Assembly (NCBI GenBank): GCA_023388015.1
Contig: JAEWHB010000070.1
Coordinates: 1-17,176 of the forward strand
DNA length: 17,176 nt
Source of the DNA: Bacteroidota bacterium
GTDB taxonomy: Bacteria > Bacteroidota > Bacteroidia > Flavobacteriales > Weeksellaceae
Direction of reading: 5' to 3'
How positions within the stretch are numbered: the first letter of the stretch is position 1; each line of letters starts with the position of its first letter. The notes under the pieces were generated by a model, which saw nothing but the letters and a program-made list of their open reading frames with translations, did no database searches and was not told the DNA's origin. A program made the translations under genes and the position numbers. Of this stretch, positions 5,723 to 13,822 are shown one piece after another.

Positions 5723-6397
5723 TCACTTCTCCGGATGAATCGGAATCAAACCCTCTTTTATGGCATATTTCATCAGTCCCACGATGGATTTTGTCTTGGT
5801 TTTGATAAAAATATTACGGCGATGTGCTTCCACCGTTCTTTCACTGATAAATAGTTTTTCACCTATTTTCTCATTGCTGTATTCTTTGGCGATAAGCTTG
5901 AGAACTTCCAGTTCCCGGCTTGATAAAACCGGCTTACTTTCTTCTTTGCCATCCATCAGTTCATCGGGGCTCATGAGATTATCCATAATGATGTTCTGCG
6001 TGGTCATACTCAAATATTTCCCACCGGCATGAACAATCTTCAACGCATCGATCACCTCATTCATATTGGTTTTCTTCAATACATAACCAGAGGCTCCGGC
6101 TTTGATCATTCGGGTGATGATGGAAATATCATCATGCATCGTCAACGCAATCACTTTGGTAGCCGGATAATTTTCCCTGATCTTTTGGGTGATTTCAATT
6201 CCCGAAACTTCCGGCATATTGATATCCATCAGGACTACATCCACCTGATTCTTTTCCAAAAACGTCAGGGTTTCTTCCATCGAATTGGCGCCTGCAACAG
6301 AACCAATACCTTCTTCATCTTCAAGCAAAGACCTCAGACCTTCAATCATAAGTTGGTGATCGTCAACAATTAAAACTTTTATCTGTTCTTTGGACAT
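5723..6397 (-). CDS. NarL/FixJ-type response regulator
   Basis: 224-residue two-component response regulator. The receiver domain (about 5-125) has the acidic pair Asp12-Asp13, the phospho-acceptor Asp58 (VVLMDINMPEVSG), Thr86 and Lys108 (YVLKKT). A linker leads to a LuxR-type helix-turn-helix at about residues 157-215 (LSSRELEVLKLIAKEYSNEK, then LFISERTVEAHRRNIF). It should bind DNA as a phosphorylated dimer. Its start lies one base after the stop of the histidine kinase gene, so the two are translationally coupled and are almost certainly a cognate pair. Its targets are not visible; the type IX-secreted protein gene divergent from the kinase is a natural candidate, by position only. Confidence 0.95.
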   Translation of the reverse strand: MSKEQIKVLIVDDHQLMIEGLRSLLEDEEGIGSVAGANSMEETLTFLEKNQVDVVLMDINMPEVSGIEITQKIRENYPATKVIALTMHDDISIITRMIKAGASGYVLKKTNMNEVIDALKIVHAGGKYLSMTTQNIIMDNLMSPDELMDGKEESKPVLSSRELEVLKLIAKEYSNEKIGEKLFISERTVEAHRRNIFIKTKTKSIVGLMKYAIKEGLIPIHPEK

Positions 6398-6398
6398 A

Positions 6399-8354
6399 TT
6401 ATGCTGTTTTCTCTTTTGGAATTAAAATACTGATGATGGTTCCTCTCCCCGCTTTGGAATCTATGTGAATATTTCCATTCAGATTTTCAACCCAGGATTT
6501 TATATGGGACAAACCAAAGCTGGAACCCGTTTTCAATTGGTTGACATCAAATCCTTTTCCATTATCTTCTGCCAAAAGGGTAATCTGGTTGGTATCTTGA
6601 GCAATCTGAATAAATAATTCGCCGGCTTCGGCGTGTTTGATGGTATTATTTACAATTTCCTGAATGGTTCTGTACAGCACATTTTCGGTCAATCCATCCG
6701 GTTTTTGATTCAATCCGAATGTTTCAAAACTCATCTTGAGTTTATTGCTTTGGTTGACCCGATCCGCGATACTTTTTAGCGCACCTTTCAGACCTTGTTC
6801 AGAAAGCAAGGACGGAGCGAGATTATGAGATATATTCCGAACCTCTTCAAAAGCATCATCAATGCTTTCCATCAGCGAATTCAGCAATTCGGCTTTCTTT
6901 TCTTCCGAAATATCCTTTCGCTTTTGCAAAACACTGGCATTGAGTCCGGCAAGTGAAAGAAGATACCCCAAACTATCGTGAAGCTCGCGACCGATTCGTT
7001 TTCTTTCCACAATTTCGGCTTCCATCGCTGCATTTGATTTCTTTTTGGTTAATTCCAGAATCGTGGATTGCAGTTTGACTTTTTGTTTGTTGCGATGATT
7101 TCGATATGCAAGATAAAGTCCGGCCAGACCAAGCAGAAATAACGACGAAACAAAAAACAACAGATTATTTTTATTACGAATGGCGAGCTCCTTTTTATCA
7201 AGCTCCAATTGCTGCATTTTATTAAGCTGATTCAGATGATTAAGCTCTACATCGTAAATCTGATTGACAACAGAATTATTGTTCAGTTCTTCTTTAACTT
7301 CTATATGTTTCTGAAAATGAAGAAGGCTTTTTTCAAACTTTCCTTTAGTCTGATAAATGCTGGCCAGCAACCGGTGCGCATCGGTTTGAAGTACCAGACT
7401 ATTCTTTTCATCGGCCATTTTCATTACTTCTTCCGCAATTTTCAAAGCTTCGTCTGATTTATTCTGATTCAGCAAAACACGCGCAATGCCTGTTTTGGAA
7501 ACGGCTGTCTGGTGAAACAAATCAGCGTTTTCTGCAATCTGCAAACTTTTCTGATAGGCAATAAATGCTTCTTCTTTTTTTTCTTCAGCCAGCAAAAAAT
7601 TCCCTTTGATCTGATAAGAAATACAAAGTCCGTACTGATTATTGGCTTGTTCTGAAAGCTCAATGGAACGATCCAGAATTTCCATTGCTTCCTTTGTCTC
7701 TTTCAAATTGACCTTGCAGATGGCTATATTATTCAGAATAGTAGATCGCATAATCGGATCCCGGATTTCCATTGTTTCCAGTGCCTGCTCAAAATAACTA
7801 AGGGCCTTTGCGAAATTCCCCAAATTAAGATAAGTCAAACCTATATTATTCAAAGTTCCGCTTCTTTTTTCTTTATTTCCTGCCAAATTATATTGATCCA
7901 ATGCTGTGATAAAATAAATATAGGCCGAATTATAATTCCCGAATTCATTGTATATCGTCCCCAGATTATTGTTGAGATTACCCATTTCAAAATGATCCTC
8001 AATTTCCTCGGCGAGGCCCAGAGCTTCATTGTAATATTTTATAGCTTCCGGATATTTCGTTTCCAACGCATAGGACGAGCCGATGTATTTCAGGGATTTG
8101 ATACGTGGCTTTTTATCTTCTGCTACAAGGCCGTCCAGAATTTCACGGGATTTTTCTCTGGCCAAAGCAGGATCTTCATAAATCAGTTTATAAATTTCTT
8201 CAAAATCTTGCTGGTACCTTTCATCCACTTCAGCATCTGCTTTTTGATTCCTTGAATCGCAGGAATTCAATAAAAAGACAAACCCAACGGAAAGGAAACT
8301 TAGAAATAAAAACTTCCGCACCATATTCTTATTTTTATGTTGGGTCTCTTTCAT
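6399..8354 (-). CDS. TPR-containing sensor histidine kinase (HisKA_3 type)
   Basis: 651-residue sensor kinase. Residues 12-32 form an export signal ending in LLNSC, so Cys32 may be lipidated. Residues about 40-370 are tetratricopeptide repeats (for example NNLGTIYNEFGNYNSAYIYF and NNIGLTYLNLGNFAKALSYF), predicted to lie in the periplasm. A coiled segment and one membrane helix (about 397-417) follow. The HisKA_3 motif ERKRIGRELHDSLGYLL carries the phosphorylated His459. The ATPase domain has Asn570 (EIVNNTIKH) and the G1 box EDNGKGFD at 596-603, with GLSHIKSWVE after it. It phosphorylates the downstream NarL-type regulator. Met11 (8324) is an alternative start that leaves a more typical signal peptide. 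The signal sensed is unknown. Confidence 0.94.
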   Translation of the reverse strand: MKETQHKNKNMVRKFLFLSFLSVGFVFLLNSCDSRNQKADAEVDERYQQDFEEIYKLIYEDPALAREKSREILDGLVAEDKKPRIKSLKYIGSSYALETKYPEAIKYYNEALGLAEEIEDHFEMGNLNNNLGTIYNEFGNYNSAYIYFITALDQYNLAGNKEKRSGTLNNIGLTYLNLGNFAKALSYFEQALETMEIRDPIMRSTILNNIAICKVNLKETKEAMEILDRSIELSEQANNQYGLCISYQIKGNFLLAEEKKEEAFIAYQKSLQIAENADLFHQTAVSKTGIARVLLNQNKSDEALKIAEEVMKMADEKNSLVLQTDAHRLLASIYQTKGKFEKSLLHFQKHIEVKEELNNNSVVNQIYDVELNHLNQLNKMQQLELDKKELAIRNKNNLLFFVSSLFLLGLAGLYLAYRNHRNKQKVKLQSTILELTKKKSNAAMEAEIVERKRIGRELHDSLGYLLSLAGLNASVLQKRKDISEEKKAELLNSLMESIDDAFEEVRNISHNLAPSLLSEQGLKGALKSIADRVNQSNKLKMSFETFGLNQKPDGLTENVLYRTIQEIVNNTIKHAEAGELFIQIAQDTNQITLLAEDNGKGFDVNQLKTGSSFGLSHIKSWVENLNGNIHIDSKAGRGTIISILIPKEKTA

Positions 8355-8370
8355 TTATTAAAAATCCTTA

Positions 8371-8378
8371 CAAATATG
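8371..8378 (-). promoter_or_regulatory. Weak -7 box for the histidine kinase operon
   Basis: The minus strand reads CATATTTG, one mismatch to TAnnTTTG, 16 bases before the kinase start. No TTG at the -33 spacing is seen. Placement fits, but the signal is weak. Confidence 0.3.
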
Positions 8379-8477
8379 AAACTTAATAATGAATTCCGCG
8401 CTCCATTCTAGGGCGCCAAATTAAAATTAAGTGGCAGCACTTAATGCGTTCTCCCAAAAATTAGCATGAATCCCCAA

Positions 8478-8508
8478 TTGCAAGGTTTCTTATTCTAAAG
8501 TTAATTTG
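8478..8508 (+). promoter_or_regulatory. Candidate -33/-7 promoter of the type IX-secreted protein gene
   Basis: TTG at 8478-8480, a 20-base spacer and TTAATTTG at 8501-8508 (one mismatch to TAnnTTTG) fit the Bacteroidota primary sigma-factor promoter. It would give a leader of about 20 nt before the ATG at 8534. The 179-bp gap is the divergent control region shared with the histidine kinase. Confidence 0.45.
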
Positions 8509-8533
8509 TAATTAGAATATCTAAAAAAATCAC

Positions 8534-10219
8534 ATGAAACAATTTATTACTTTATTGAAAATTATTCCTGCTCTTTTCCTGTTCCAAGGGATGGTCCAAG
8601 CTCAAGAAATTCTTTTCACCGAGAATTTCGATTATACGCCAGGTCCTTTACCGTCAAATTGGACAATCGACGCGGAACAACCACCTGAGTGGTCGATCAA
8701 CAATTCCCAAATTTCCGGTGGAACCGCTCCTGAATTGTATATGGGATATGGAATGCAAGCTGGACTCAGCCGCCTGATTTCTCCGGTCATCGCCTTGGAA
8801 GGACATAGCCAATTATTGGTAAAATACAAACAATATTTGATCAATTACGCCGGCGATTGGGGCGAAACCATTGGGATGGACGTGACTTTTGACGGTGGAA
8901 CCTCCTGGCAACCACTATGGGAACAATTACTGGGATTATTGAACATTCCACAAGACGAATTTGCCTATTACATCACAGCTCCAGACGGCGCTACCGAAAT
9001 GCAAATTGCTTTCCGTTTCGAAGGCAATAATATGGGAATAAACGGTTGGGCAATTGATGATCTTATAGTGGAATCAGCGATGGACAATGATTTATTGATT
9101 TCCAATATCATGGGAAATACCACTCCAAATGCCGGAATTGAAACGACTTTCGTCGCTGAAGTTCAAAATGGCGGAAAACTTACTCAAACCAATTATACGG
9201 TGAAACTTAAAAACCAGGAAGGTGAGGAACTTGCTTCTTTACCCGGAGAGGAAATCAATTTTACTGAAAAGAAATTTTATATTTTTCCCTGGACACCAGA
9301 TGCTTCCGATATGGGAGCTCAAACTATCTATGCAACTGTTGAATTGGCACAAGACCAGGATTCGGAAAATAACGATTCCAACAACCTTTTGGTAAATGTT
9401 TTGGCGCAGGATACTGAGAACGTTCAGATCGGAAGTGGCTCTTATCCTTTACAGCATGCCATTCCTTATAACTTTTTCAATTTGAATAGCTTATCCCAAA
9501 CGCTTTATTTATCTCAGGACATCGGTCAGGTAGAAGAATCAGCAGCCTTAACGGGAATCCAATACAATAGCCAGTTCGATGAAGATATTCAGGATGTTCC
9601 GGTTCAGATTTATCTGGCCGAAACAGATCAGACAGACTTATCAAATGATTGGGTAAATCCTGCTTCTTTCACATTGGTATATGACGGACTGATGGATTTT
9701 AGAAAAGGTTTTAATTCACATTACATTCAGCTTGATACGCCTTACGAATATACCGGTGGAAATCTGGTTGTATATTCAAACAAGACTTATTCCGAACAGA
9801 TTTTGTGGTCAACTTTCATCAGCACTTACCATGAAGAACCGATTTATTCGAGAATGATCGACGGAGCACAGGAACCCTACGATGCTATGAATCCGCCGTC
9901 AGGTTACAATGTTTGGTACACGCCCAACATAACGCTGTTCTTCTCTTCTGGTGAAATGTCGGTCATAGACTCACCTGCCAATGCCCTTTCGATGGATGTC
10001 TATCCCAATCCGGCCAAAGAGATTTTAAACATCAAAACCCATAATGGTGAGAACATTTTAGGAATTCAGTTAATCAGTTCAAATGGTCAGGTTGTTTCTT
10101 CACAAAAAGTCGCTAACACAAACACAACAATAAACGTTCGCGGACTTCAGCCAGGATTTTATCTCGTTCAGATTCAAACCGAATCAGGCTTTACAACCAA
10201 AAAAGTGATAATTAACTAA
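8534..10219 (+). CDS. Type IX secretion (T9SS type A) sorting-domain protein
   Basis: 561-residue exported protein. Residues 1-23 are a signal peptide with likely cleavage after VQA. Residues about 25-180 look like a beta-sandwich of the MAM or choice-of-anchor-J kind: it begins LFTENFDYTPGPLPSNW, includes VTFDGGTSW, and closes with INGWAIDDLIVES. A middle CARDB-like beta domain (about 185-290, with FVAEVQNGG) and a further beta-rich domain follow. The last 75 residues are the type A sorting signal: MDVYPNPAKEILNI, ISSNGQVV, INVRGLQPGFYLVQI and a terminal KKVIIN. It should be moved across the outer membrane by the T9SS and released or anchored at the surface. No catalytic residues are evident, so adhesion or binding is a guess. 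It is divergent from the two-component system and ends at its own terminator. Confidence 0.9.
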   Translation: MKQFITLLKIIPALFLFQGMVQAQEILFTENFDYTPGPLPSNWTIDAEQPPEWSINNSQISGGTAPELYMGYGMQAGLSRLISPVIALEGHSQLLVKYKQYLINYAGDWGETIGMDVTFDGGTSWQPLWEQLLGLLNIPQDEFAYYITAPDGATEMQIAFRFEGNNMGINGWAIDDLIVESAMDNDLLISNIMGNTTPNAGIETTFVAEVQNGGKLTQTNYTVKLKNQEGEELASLPGEEINFTEKKFYIFPWTPDASDMGAQTIYATVELAQDQDSENNDSNNLLVNVLAQDTENVQIGSGSYPLQHAIPYNFFNLNSLSQTLYLSQDIGQVEESAALTGIQYNSQFDEDIQDVPVQIYLAETDQTDLSNDWVNPASFTLVYDGLMDFRKGFNSHYIQLDTPYEYTGGNLVVYSNKTYSEQILWSTFISTYHEEPIYSRMIDGAQEPYDAMNPPSGYNVWYTPNITLFFSSGEMSVIDSPANALSMDVYPNPAKEILNIKTHNGENILGIQLISSNGQVVSSQKVANTNTTINVRGLQPGFYLVQIQTESGFTTKKVIIN

Positions 10220-10240
10220 TGCAGAATTTATAATTCAATT

Positions 10241-10274
10241 ACCTGTCAAAAATCAAAACTTGACAGGTTTTTTT
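10241..10274 (+). terminator. Rho-independent terminator of the T9SS-protein gene
   Basis: ACCTGTCAA pairs with TTGACAGGT (10241-10249 with 10260-10268) across a 10-nt loop, followed by a T-run to 10274. It lies 22 bp behind the stop. The opposite strand has no T-run, so it would not serve the convergent MATE gene well. Confidence 0.85.
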
Positions 10275-10292
10275 ATTTTCCATCTTATGGGT

Positions 10293-11636
10293 TCAATTAA
10301 TAAGTTTTGGAAACTTCACCCGAATCAATTTCGGCAAATAAAGCCCCAGACTAATTCCTCTGACGATAACGTAGAAAATAAACGAGAGCCATAATCCGCG
10401 GTTCCCGAAATAATCCGTCAGGATAAAACTCGCTGCCACAAAGAAAATTAGAGAAATAATCGAAGCATTCCGCATTTCACGGCTTTGAGTCGCCCCGATG
10501 AACACACCGTCCAACTGAAAAGCCACAAAGGAAAACAGAATATAAATCCCCGCAAATAGCAAATGCGCCTTCGCGATGGCCTGAACTTCCCCGTCCTGAC
10601 TTAAAAGTGGAATGAAATAAGGCCCGAGTGCATAAAAGAAAAAACCCAAAAAGAAAGCCGTCACACCGGCGATAATGGTAGAATCCTTTAAGTGAAATTT
10701 AAATTCCTTCAGATTTTTCTCACCAATGGTTTTTCCGCTCAGCATCTCCATCACATAGGCATATCCGTCCAGAAAGAAAGCCGATAACGAAACGAACTGA
10801 AGCAAAACATGATTGGCCGCCAAAATGCTGTCGCCAAACTGTGCACCCTGATCGGCAAACCAGGCAAATCCCGCCAAAAGGGCAAAAGTCCGAATCATAA
10901 TATCACCGTTCACTTTGAACAAAGCCACAACTTTACTTCGTTCCAAAATGACATTCCATAATTGTTTAATTTCTTGAACAGGACGGCGAATTTCCAGACG
11001 ATTGCTCAGCAAATACCAAGCAAAAAACAAAGCGATGTATTCCGCAATCACCGTTCCTGCCGCAATTCCCTTAATCCCCATTTGAAAACCCACCACAAAA
11101 AGGACATTCAGACCGATGTTCACGCCGTTGAGCAATAATTGCACCCAGAGAAGTTCTTTGGTTTTTCCCAATCCAATGAATCCGCCCAACAATGCATAGG
11201 TAATCAAAGTCGCAGGCGCACCCCAAATCCGAACCCGGAAATATTCGCCCACCAAAGCAATTACCTCATCGCTCGCACTCATCCAAACCGTCGCCAATTT
11301 CAAAATAAAAGTCTGCAAAACAATGAGCAAAATCCCGATGCTCAACCCCAAAAGTACTGACCGATAAAGCACGGTGAGCACTTCCTGATGGTCTTTCGCC
11401 CCCCTTGCTTGTGCAATGAATCCCGTGGTTCCCATACGCAAAAAACCAAAACCCCAATACACAAAACTGAATACCAAAGTCGCCAACGCCACACCACCCA
11501 GGTCAATGGCATCGCCCGTTTGTCCGATGGCAGCGGTATCGGCAAGCCCCAGCAAAGGAGCCGAAGCATTGGCCAGAATAATCGGAAAGGCCAGCCGGAT
11601 GATGGTTTTATAATTTTTCGGAAGAAAATTCAACAT
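10293..11636 (-). CDS. MATE family efflux transporter (DinF-like)
   Basis: 447-residue multidrug and toxic compound extrusion transporter with about 12 membrane helices, expected to export organic cations or other toxic compounds driven by H+ or Na+. Family signs: the N-terminal helix LAFPIILANASAPLLGLADT, the segment LGGVALATLVFSFVYWGFGF LRMGTTGFIAQARG split over helix 2, and in the second half ILAANHVLLQFVSLSAFFLD, then GYAYVMEMLSGKTIGEKN, which is characteristic of the DinF branch. It is convergent with the T9SS-protein gene and divergent from the quinone-detoxification pair across a repeat-rich 524-bp gap. A near-match -7 box (TAAATTTC on the minus strand, 11659-11652) lies 16 bases upstream of the start. 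The substrate is unknown. Confidence 0.92.
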   Translation of the reverse strand: MLNFLPKNYKTIIRLAFPIILANASAPLLGLADTAAIGQTGDAIDLGGVALATLVFSFVYWGFGFLRMGTTGFIAQARGAKDHQEVLTVLYRSVLLGLSIGILLIVLQTFILKLATVWMSASDEVIALVGEYFRVRIWGAPATLITYALLGGFIGLGKTKELLWVQLLLNGVNIGLNVLFVVGFQMGIKGIAAGTVIAEYIALFFAWYLLSNRLEIRRPVQEIKQLWNVILERSKVVALFKVNGDIMIRTFALLAGFAWFADQGAQFGDSILAANHVLLQFVSLSAFFLDGYAYVMEMLSGKTIGEKNLKEFKFHLKDSTIIAGVTAFFLGFFFYALGPYFIPLLSQDGEVQAIAKAHLLFAGIYILFSFVAFQLDGVFIGATQSREMRNASIISLIFFVAASFILTDYFGNRGLWLSFIFYVIVRGISLGLYLPKLIRVKFPKLIN

Positions 11637-11694
11637 AGCTGAAATAATTTCGAAATTTAAGAATAATGTTATTAGGAATGGATGGATGCGGGAA

Positions 11695-11736
11695 GATGGA
11701 GGATGGAGGATGGAGGATGGAGGATGGAGGATGGAA
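11695..11736. repeat. Heptanucleotide tandem repeat (GATGGAG x6)
   Basis: Six adjacent 7-base units of GATGGAG; only the last differs (GATGGAA). It starts about 60 bp upstream of the MATE gene start in the gap between MATE and the dioxygenase. Confidence 0.9.
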
Positions 11737-11738
11737 GT

Positions 11739-11834
11739 ACGTCAATTTTCGAAAATTTTCACCCCTAGCCCTAAAGGGTAATTTCCCAGAGCATCATCCC
11801 AAAAAAATCAGCGATAATCAGCGCTATCTGCGGG
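11739..11834. repeat. About 97-bp dispersed repeat, copy 1
   Basis: Contains ATTTTCGAAAATTTTCACCCC, then AGCCCTAAAGGGT, then AAAAAAATCAGCG and a CTGCGGG end. It matches the copy at 11921-12017 in the same orientation with scattered mismatches. It is non-coding, and CCCTAAAGGG is close to palindromic. AATCAGCG...CTGCGGG strings are, from memory, common in Bacteroidota intergenic DNA. Confidence 0.75.
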
Positions 11835-11920
11835 TTTTCGCTTGACCTAAAATGTATTATGTATTAATGCTTTTTTTCAAAGCCTTACGCTAAGCCAATG
11901 AGGTCAAGGGAAAGAGATTA

Positions 11921-12017
11921 TGTTAGTCTATTTCCGGAAATTTTTACCCCAGCCCTAAAGGGTGAATCCCCTGAGAATCATCCCCAAAAAAATCAGCGAA
12001 AATCAGCGCTCTGCGGG
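11921..12017. repeat. About 97-bp dispersed repeat, copy 2
   Basis: Second imperfect direct copy of 11739-11834, about 86 bp downstream of the first. It has the same block order: TATTTCCGGAAATTTTTACCCC, AGCCCTAAAGGGT, AAAAAAATCAGCG and CTGCGGG. No gene is seen in this 524-bp gap; a plus-strand open frame crossing copy 2 is repeat translation. Confidence 0.75.
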
Positions 12018-12032
12018 ATATTAGAAACGTCA

Positions 12033-12088
12033 TTTCGAACTTCGAATTTCGAGTTTCGAATTACGAATTACGAATTACGAATTACGAA
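12033..12088. repeat. Heptanucleotide tandem repeat, eight units in two variants
   Basis: Eight adjacent 7-base units: four of the TTTCGAA type (TTTCGAA, CTTCGAA, TTTCGAG, TTTCGAA) followed by four identical TTACGAA. The array ends 47 bp before the dioxygenase -7 box. Confidence 0.9.
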
Positions 12089-12135
12089 CCGAACATTTCT
12101 TAATCTACATCAACACACACCTCACCCCTATCCCC

Positions 12136-12143
12136 TAACTTTG
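12136..12143 (+). promoter_or_regulatory. Bacteroidota -7 box (TAACTTTG) for the mhqO-mhqD-like operon
   Basis: Exact TAnnTTTG match 17 bases before the ATG at 12161. No TTG at the usual -33 distance is seen. Confidence 0.6.
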
Positions 12144-12160
12144 TAATAAAACATATCATC

Positions 12161-13093
12161 ATGAAAAACAAAATATTAGGATTACACCATATCACCGCTA
12201 TTGCGGGAAATGCAAAAAGAAACCTCGATTTTTATACCCGGATTCTAGGACAGCGACTCGTCAAAAAAACCGTGAATTTCGATGACCCCAAAACCTATCA
12301 TTTCTATTTCGGGAATGAAGGCGGCGACCCCGGAACCCTTCTGACTTTCTTTCCCTGGGAAGGAATCAATCCCGGACGAAACGGCGCCGGAATGGCAACT
12401 CATATCGCTTATTCAGTCCCACAAGGAGCCCTTGAATTCTGGAAAAACCGATTGAAAGCTTTCAACATCGACTACAAAGAAGGTGAAATCCTGGGCGAAA
12501 AAATGATTTCCTTTCAAGATCCGGACGGACTGGAATTGGAATTCGTGGAACCAAAAAAACCTGACAACCGCAAAGTTTGGACGACCGAAGAAATCTCTTC
12601 CGACTTTGCCACCAAAGGTTTTTATACCACAACTCTCACTTTGAACAATGCCGATGCAACTTCCAAAGTCCTCATCGACTTGCTCGGCTATCAACTTCAA
12701 CAAGAAGACGGAAACCGATATCGTTTCGCCACCGACGCCATCGAAACTGCCAATCTTATCGACATTCTCGAAGATCCGACTGCCGAACGCGGTATCAATT
12801 CTGCCGGAACCAATCACCACATTGCTTTCCGGGTGAAGAATGACGATATTCTGATGGAATTCCGTGAGAAAATCCTTTCGGCCGGATTGAATATTACACC
12901 CAAAATTGACCGCGATTATTTCTATTCGCTTTATTTTAGAGAACCGGGCGGAGTGCTTTTCGAAATCGCCACCGATAACCCAGGATTTACGATTGACGAA
13001 CCTTTGGAAGAACTCGGAAATTCCCTGAAACTTCCAAAAAAATATGAACCCGCAAGAACGCAAATTGAAAATTTATTACCCGATTTAAATTAA
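12161..13093 (+). CDS. mhqO: Ring-cleaving dioxygenase, MhqO-like (VOC superfamily)
   Basis: 310-residue protein of the vicinal oxygen chelate fold with two glyoxalase-like modules (about 6-130 and 152-275). Family members such as MhqO and PcpA cleave hydroquinone-type rings with Fe(II) and O2. Likely metal ligands are His10 (GLHHITAI), His220 (GTNHHIAFRV) and Glu268 (GVLFEIATD), spaced much as in PcpA. FFPWEGINPGRNGAGM and YSLYFREPGGVLFEIA are typical of this subgroup. The hydrolase gene starts 4 bp after the stop, reproducing the mhqO-mhqD pairing known from Bacillus, where it protects against quinones and diamide-like electrophiles. A good -7 box lies 17 bp upstream. The exact substrate cannot be read from sequence. 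Confidence 0.88.
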   Translation: MKNKILGLHHITAIAGNAKRNLDFYTRILGQRLVKKTVNFDDPKTYHFYFGNEGGDPGTLLTFFPWEGINPGRNGAGMATHIAYSVPQGALEFWKNRLKAFNIDYKEGEILGEKMISFQDPDGLELEFVEPKKPDNRKVWTTEEISSDFATKGFYTTTLTLNNADATSKVLIDLLGYQLQQEDGNRYRFATDAIETANLIDILEDPTAERGINSAGTNHHIAFRVKNDDILMEFREKILSAGLNITPKIDRDYFYSLYFREPGGVLFEIATDNPGFTIDEPLEELGNSLKLPKKYEPARTQIENLLPDLN

Positions 13094-13097
13094 AAAA

Positions 13098-13715
13098 ATG
13101 AAACATATTCTCAACATAAAAACCGCCGGAGCGGAACTGAACACCGCCGAAAAAGCCCTGATTATGATCCACGGACGTGGCAGTAATTCCGAAGACATCA
13201 TCGGCATTTCCCAATATCTGAATCTGGACGGATTTGCCATTTTGGCTCCCCAAGCCACCAACAGCACTTGGTATCCGCATTCTTTTATGGCGCCCGTCGA
13301 GGCCAATGACCCCTGGCTGAGTTCGGCTTTGGAAAACATCGGAGAAACCGTTCAGGCCGCTATGGAAGCTGGAATCAAATCCGAAAATATTTATTTCTTT
13401 GGATTTTCCCAAGGTGCTTGTTTGCTTTTGGAATACATCAGCCGGAATGCGCAGAAATACGGGGGTGCAGCAGCCATCATCGGTGGACTCATTGGCGAAG
13501 ATATAAATTCATCTAATTACAAAGGAGATTTCCAAGAAACTCCGGTTTTCATCGGAACGAGCAATCCCGATTTTCACGTTCCCATCGAACGAGTTTATGC
13601 TACCGAAAAAATGCTCAAAGAAATGAATGCCGATGTAACCCTGAAAGTCTATGAAAATTTTGGACATTCCATCAATCAGGATGAAATTGATTGGATCAAC
13701 AAATTGATTTTTTAG
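13098..13715 (+). CDS. mhqD: Alpha/beta hydrolase, MhqD-like (phospholipase/carboxylesterase family)
   Basis: 205-residue cytosolic hydrolase. The oxyanion-hole region is IMIHGRGSNSEDI (22-34), the nucleophile elbow is GFSQG with Ser104, and the other triad members are most likely Asp158 (NPDFHVP) and His190 (FGHSI). The length fits the dimeric phospholipase/carboxylesterase group that includes Bacillus MhqD. It is transcribed with the dioxygenase (4-bp gap), so it probably acts on an ester or a ring-cleavage product in quinone detoxification; that role is inferred from context. No signal peptide is present. Confidence 0.88.
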   Translation: MKHILNIKTAGAELNTAEKALIMIHGRGSNSEDIIGISQYLNLDGFAILAPQATNSTWYPHSFMAPVEANDPWLSSALENIGETVQAAMEAGIKSENIYFFGFSQGACLLLEYISRNAQKYGGAAAIIGGLIGEDINSSNYKGDFQETPVFIGTSNPDFHVPIERVYATEKMLKEMNADVTLKVYENFGHSINQDEIDWINKLIF

Positions 13716-13780
13716 AAGTAAATTTTGGACAATATTTCAAACGGAAAATCGAAACGACATAATTCGTCGCTCTAAATGCT

Positions 13781-13788
13781 TAGATTTG
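13781..13788 (+). promoter_or_regulatory. Bacteroidota -7 box (TAGATTTG) for the WYL regulator
   Basis: TAnnTTTG match 34 bases before the ATG at 13823, inside the 107-bp gap after the hydrolase. No good -33 TTG is seen, so the WYL gene could instead be read through from the upstream operon. Confidence 0.4.
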
Positions 13789-13822
13789 AAAAGAATTGCG
13801 AACTTCAAAAAACTAAAACAAT

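Noticed and set aside
11898..12146. 82-codon plus-strand frame before the dioxygenase gene
   Set aside because: Its sequence (NFEFRITNYELRITN) is just translation of the heptamer array and the direct repeat.
12413..13063. 216-codon minus-strand frame opposite the dioxygenase
   Set aside because: It is entirely antisense to a strongly supported VOC-family gene with intact metal ligands; no independent support.
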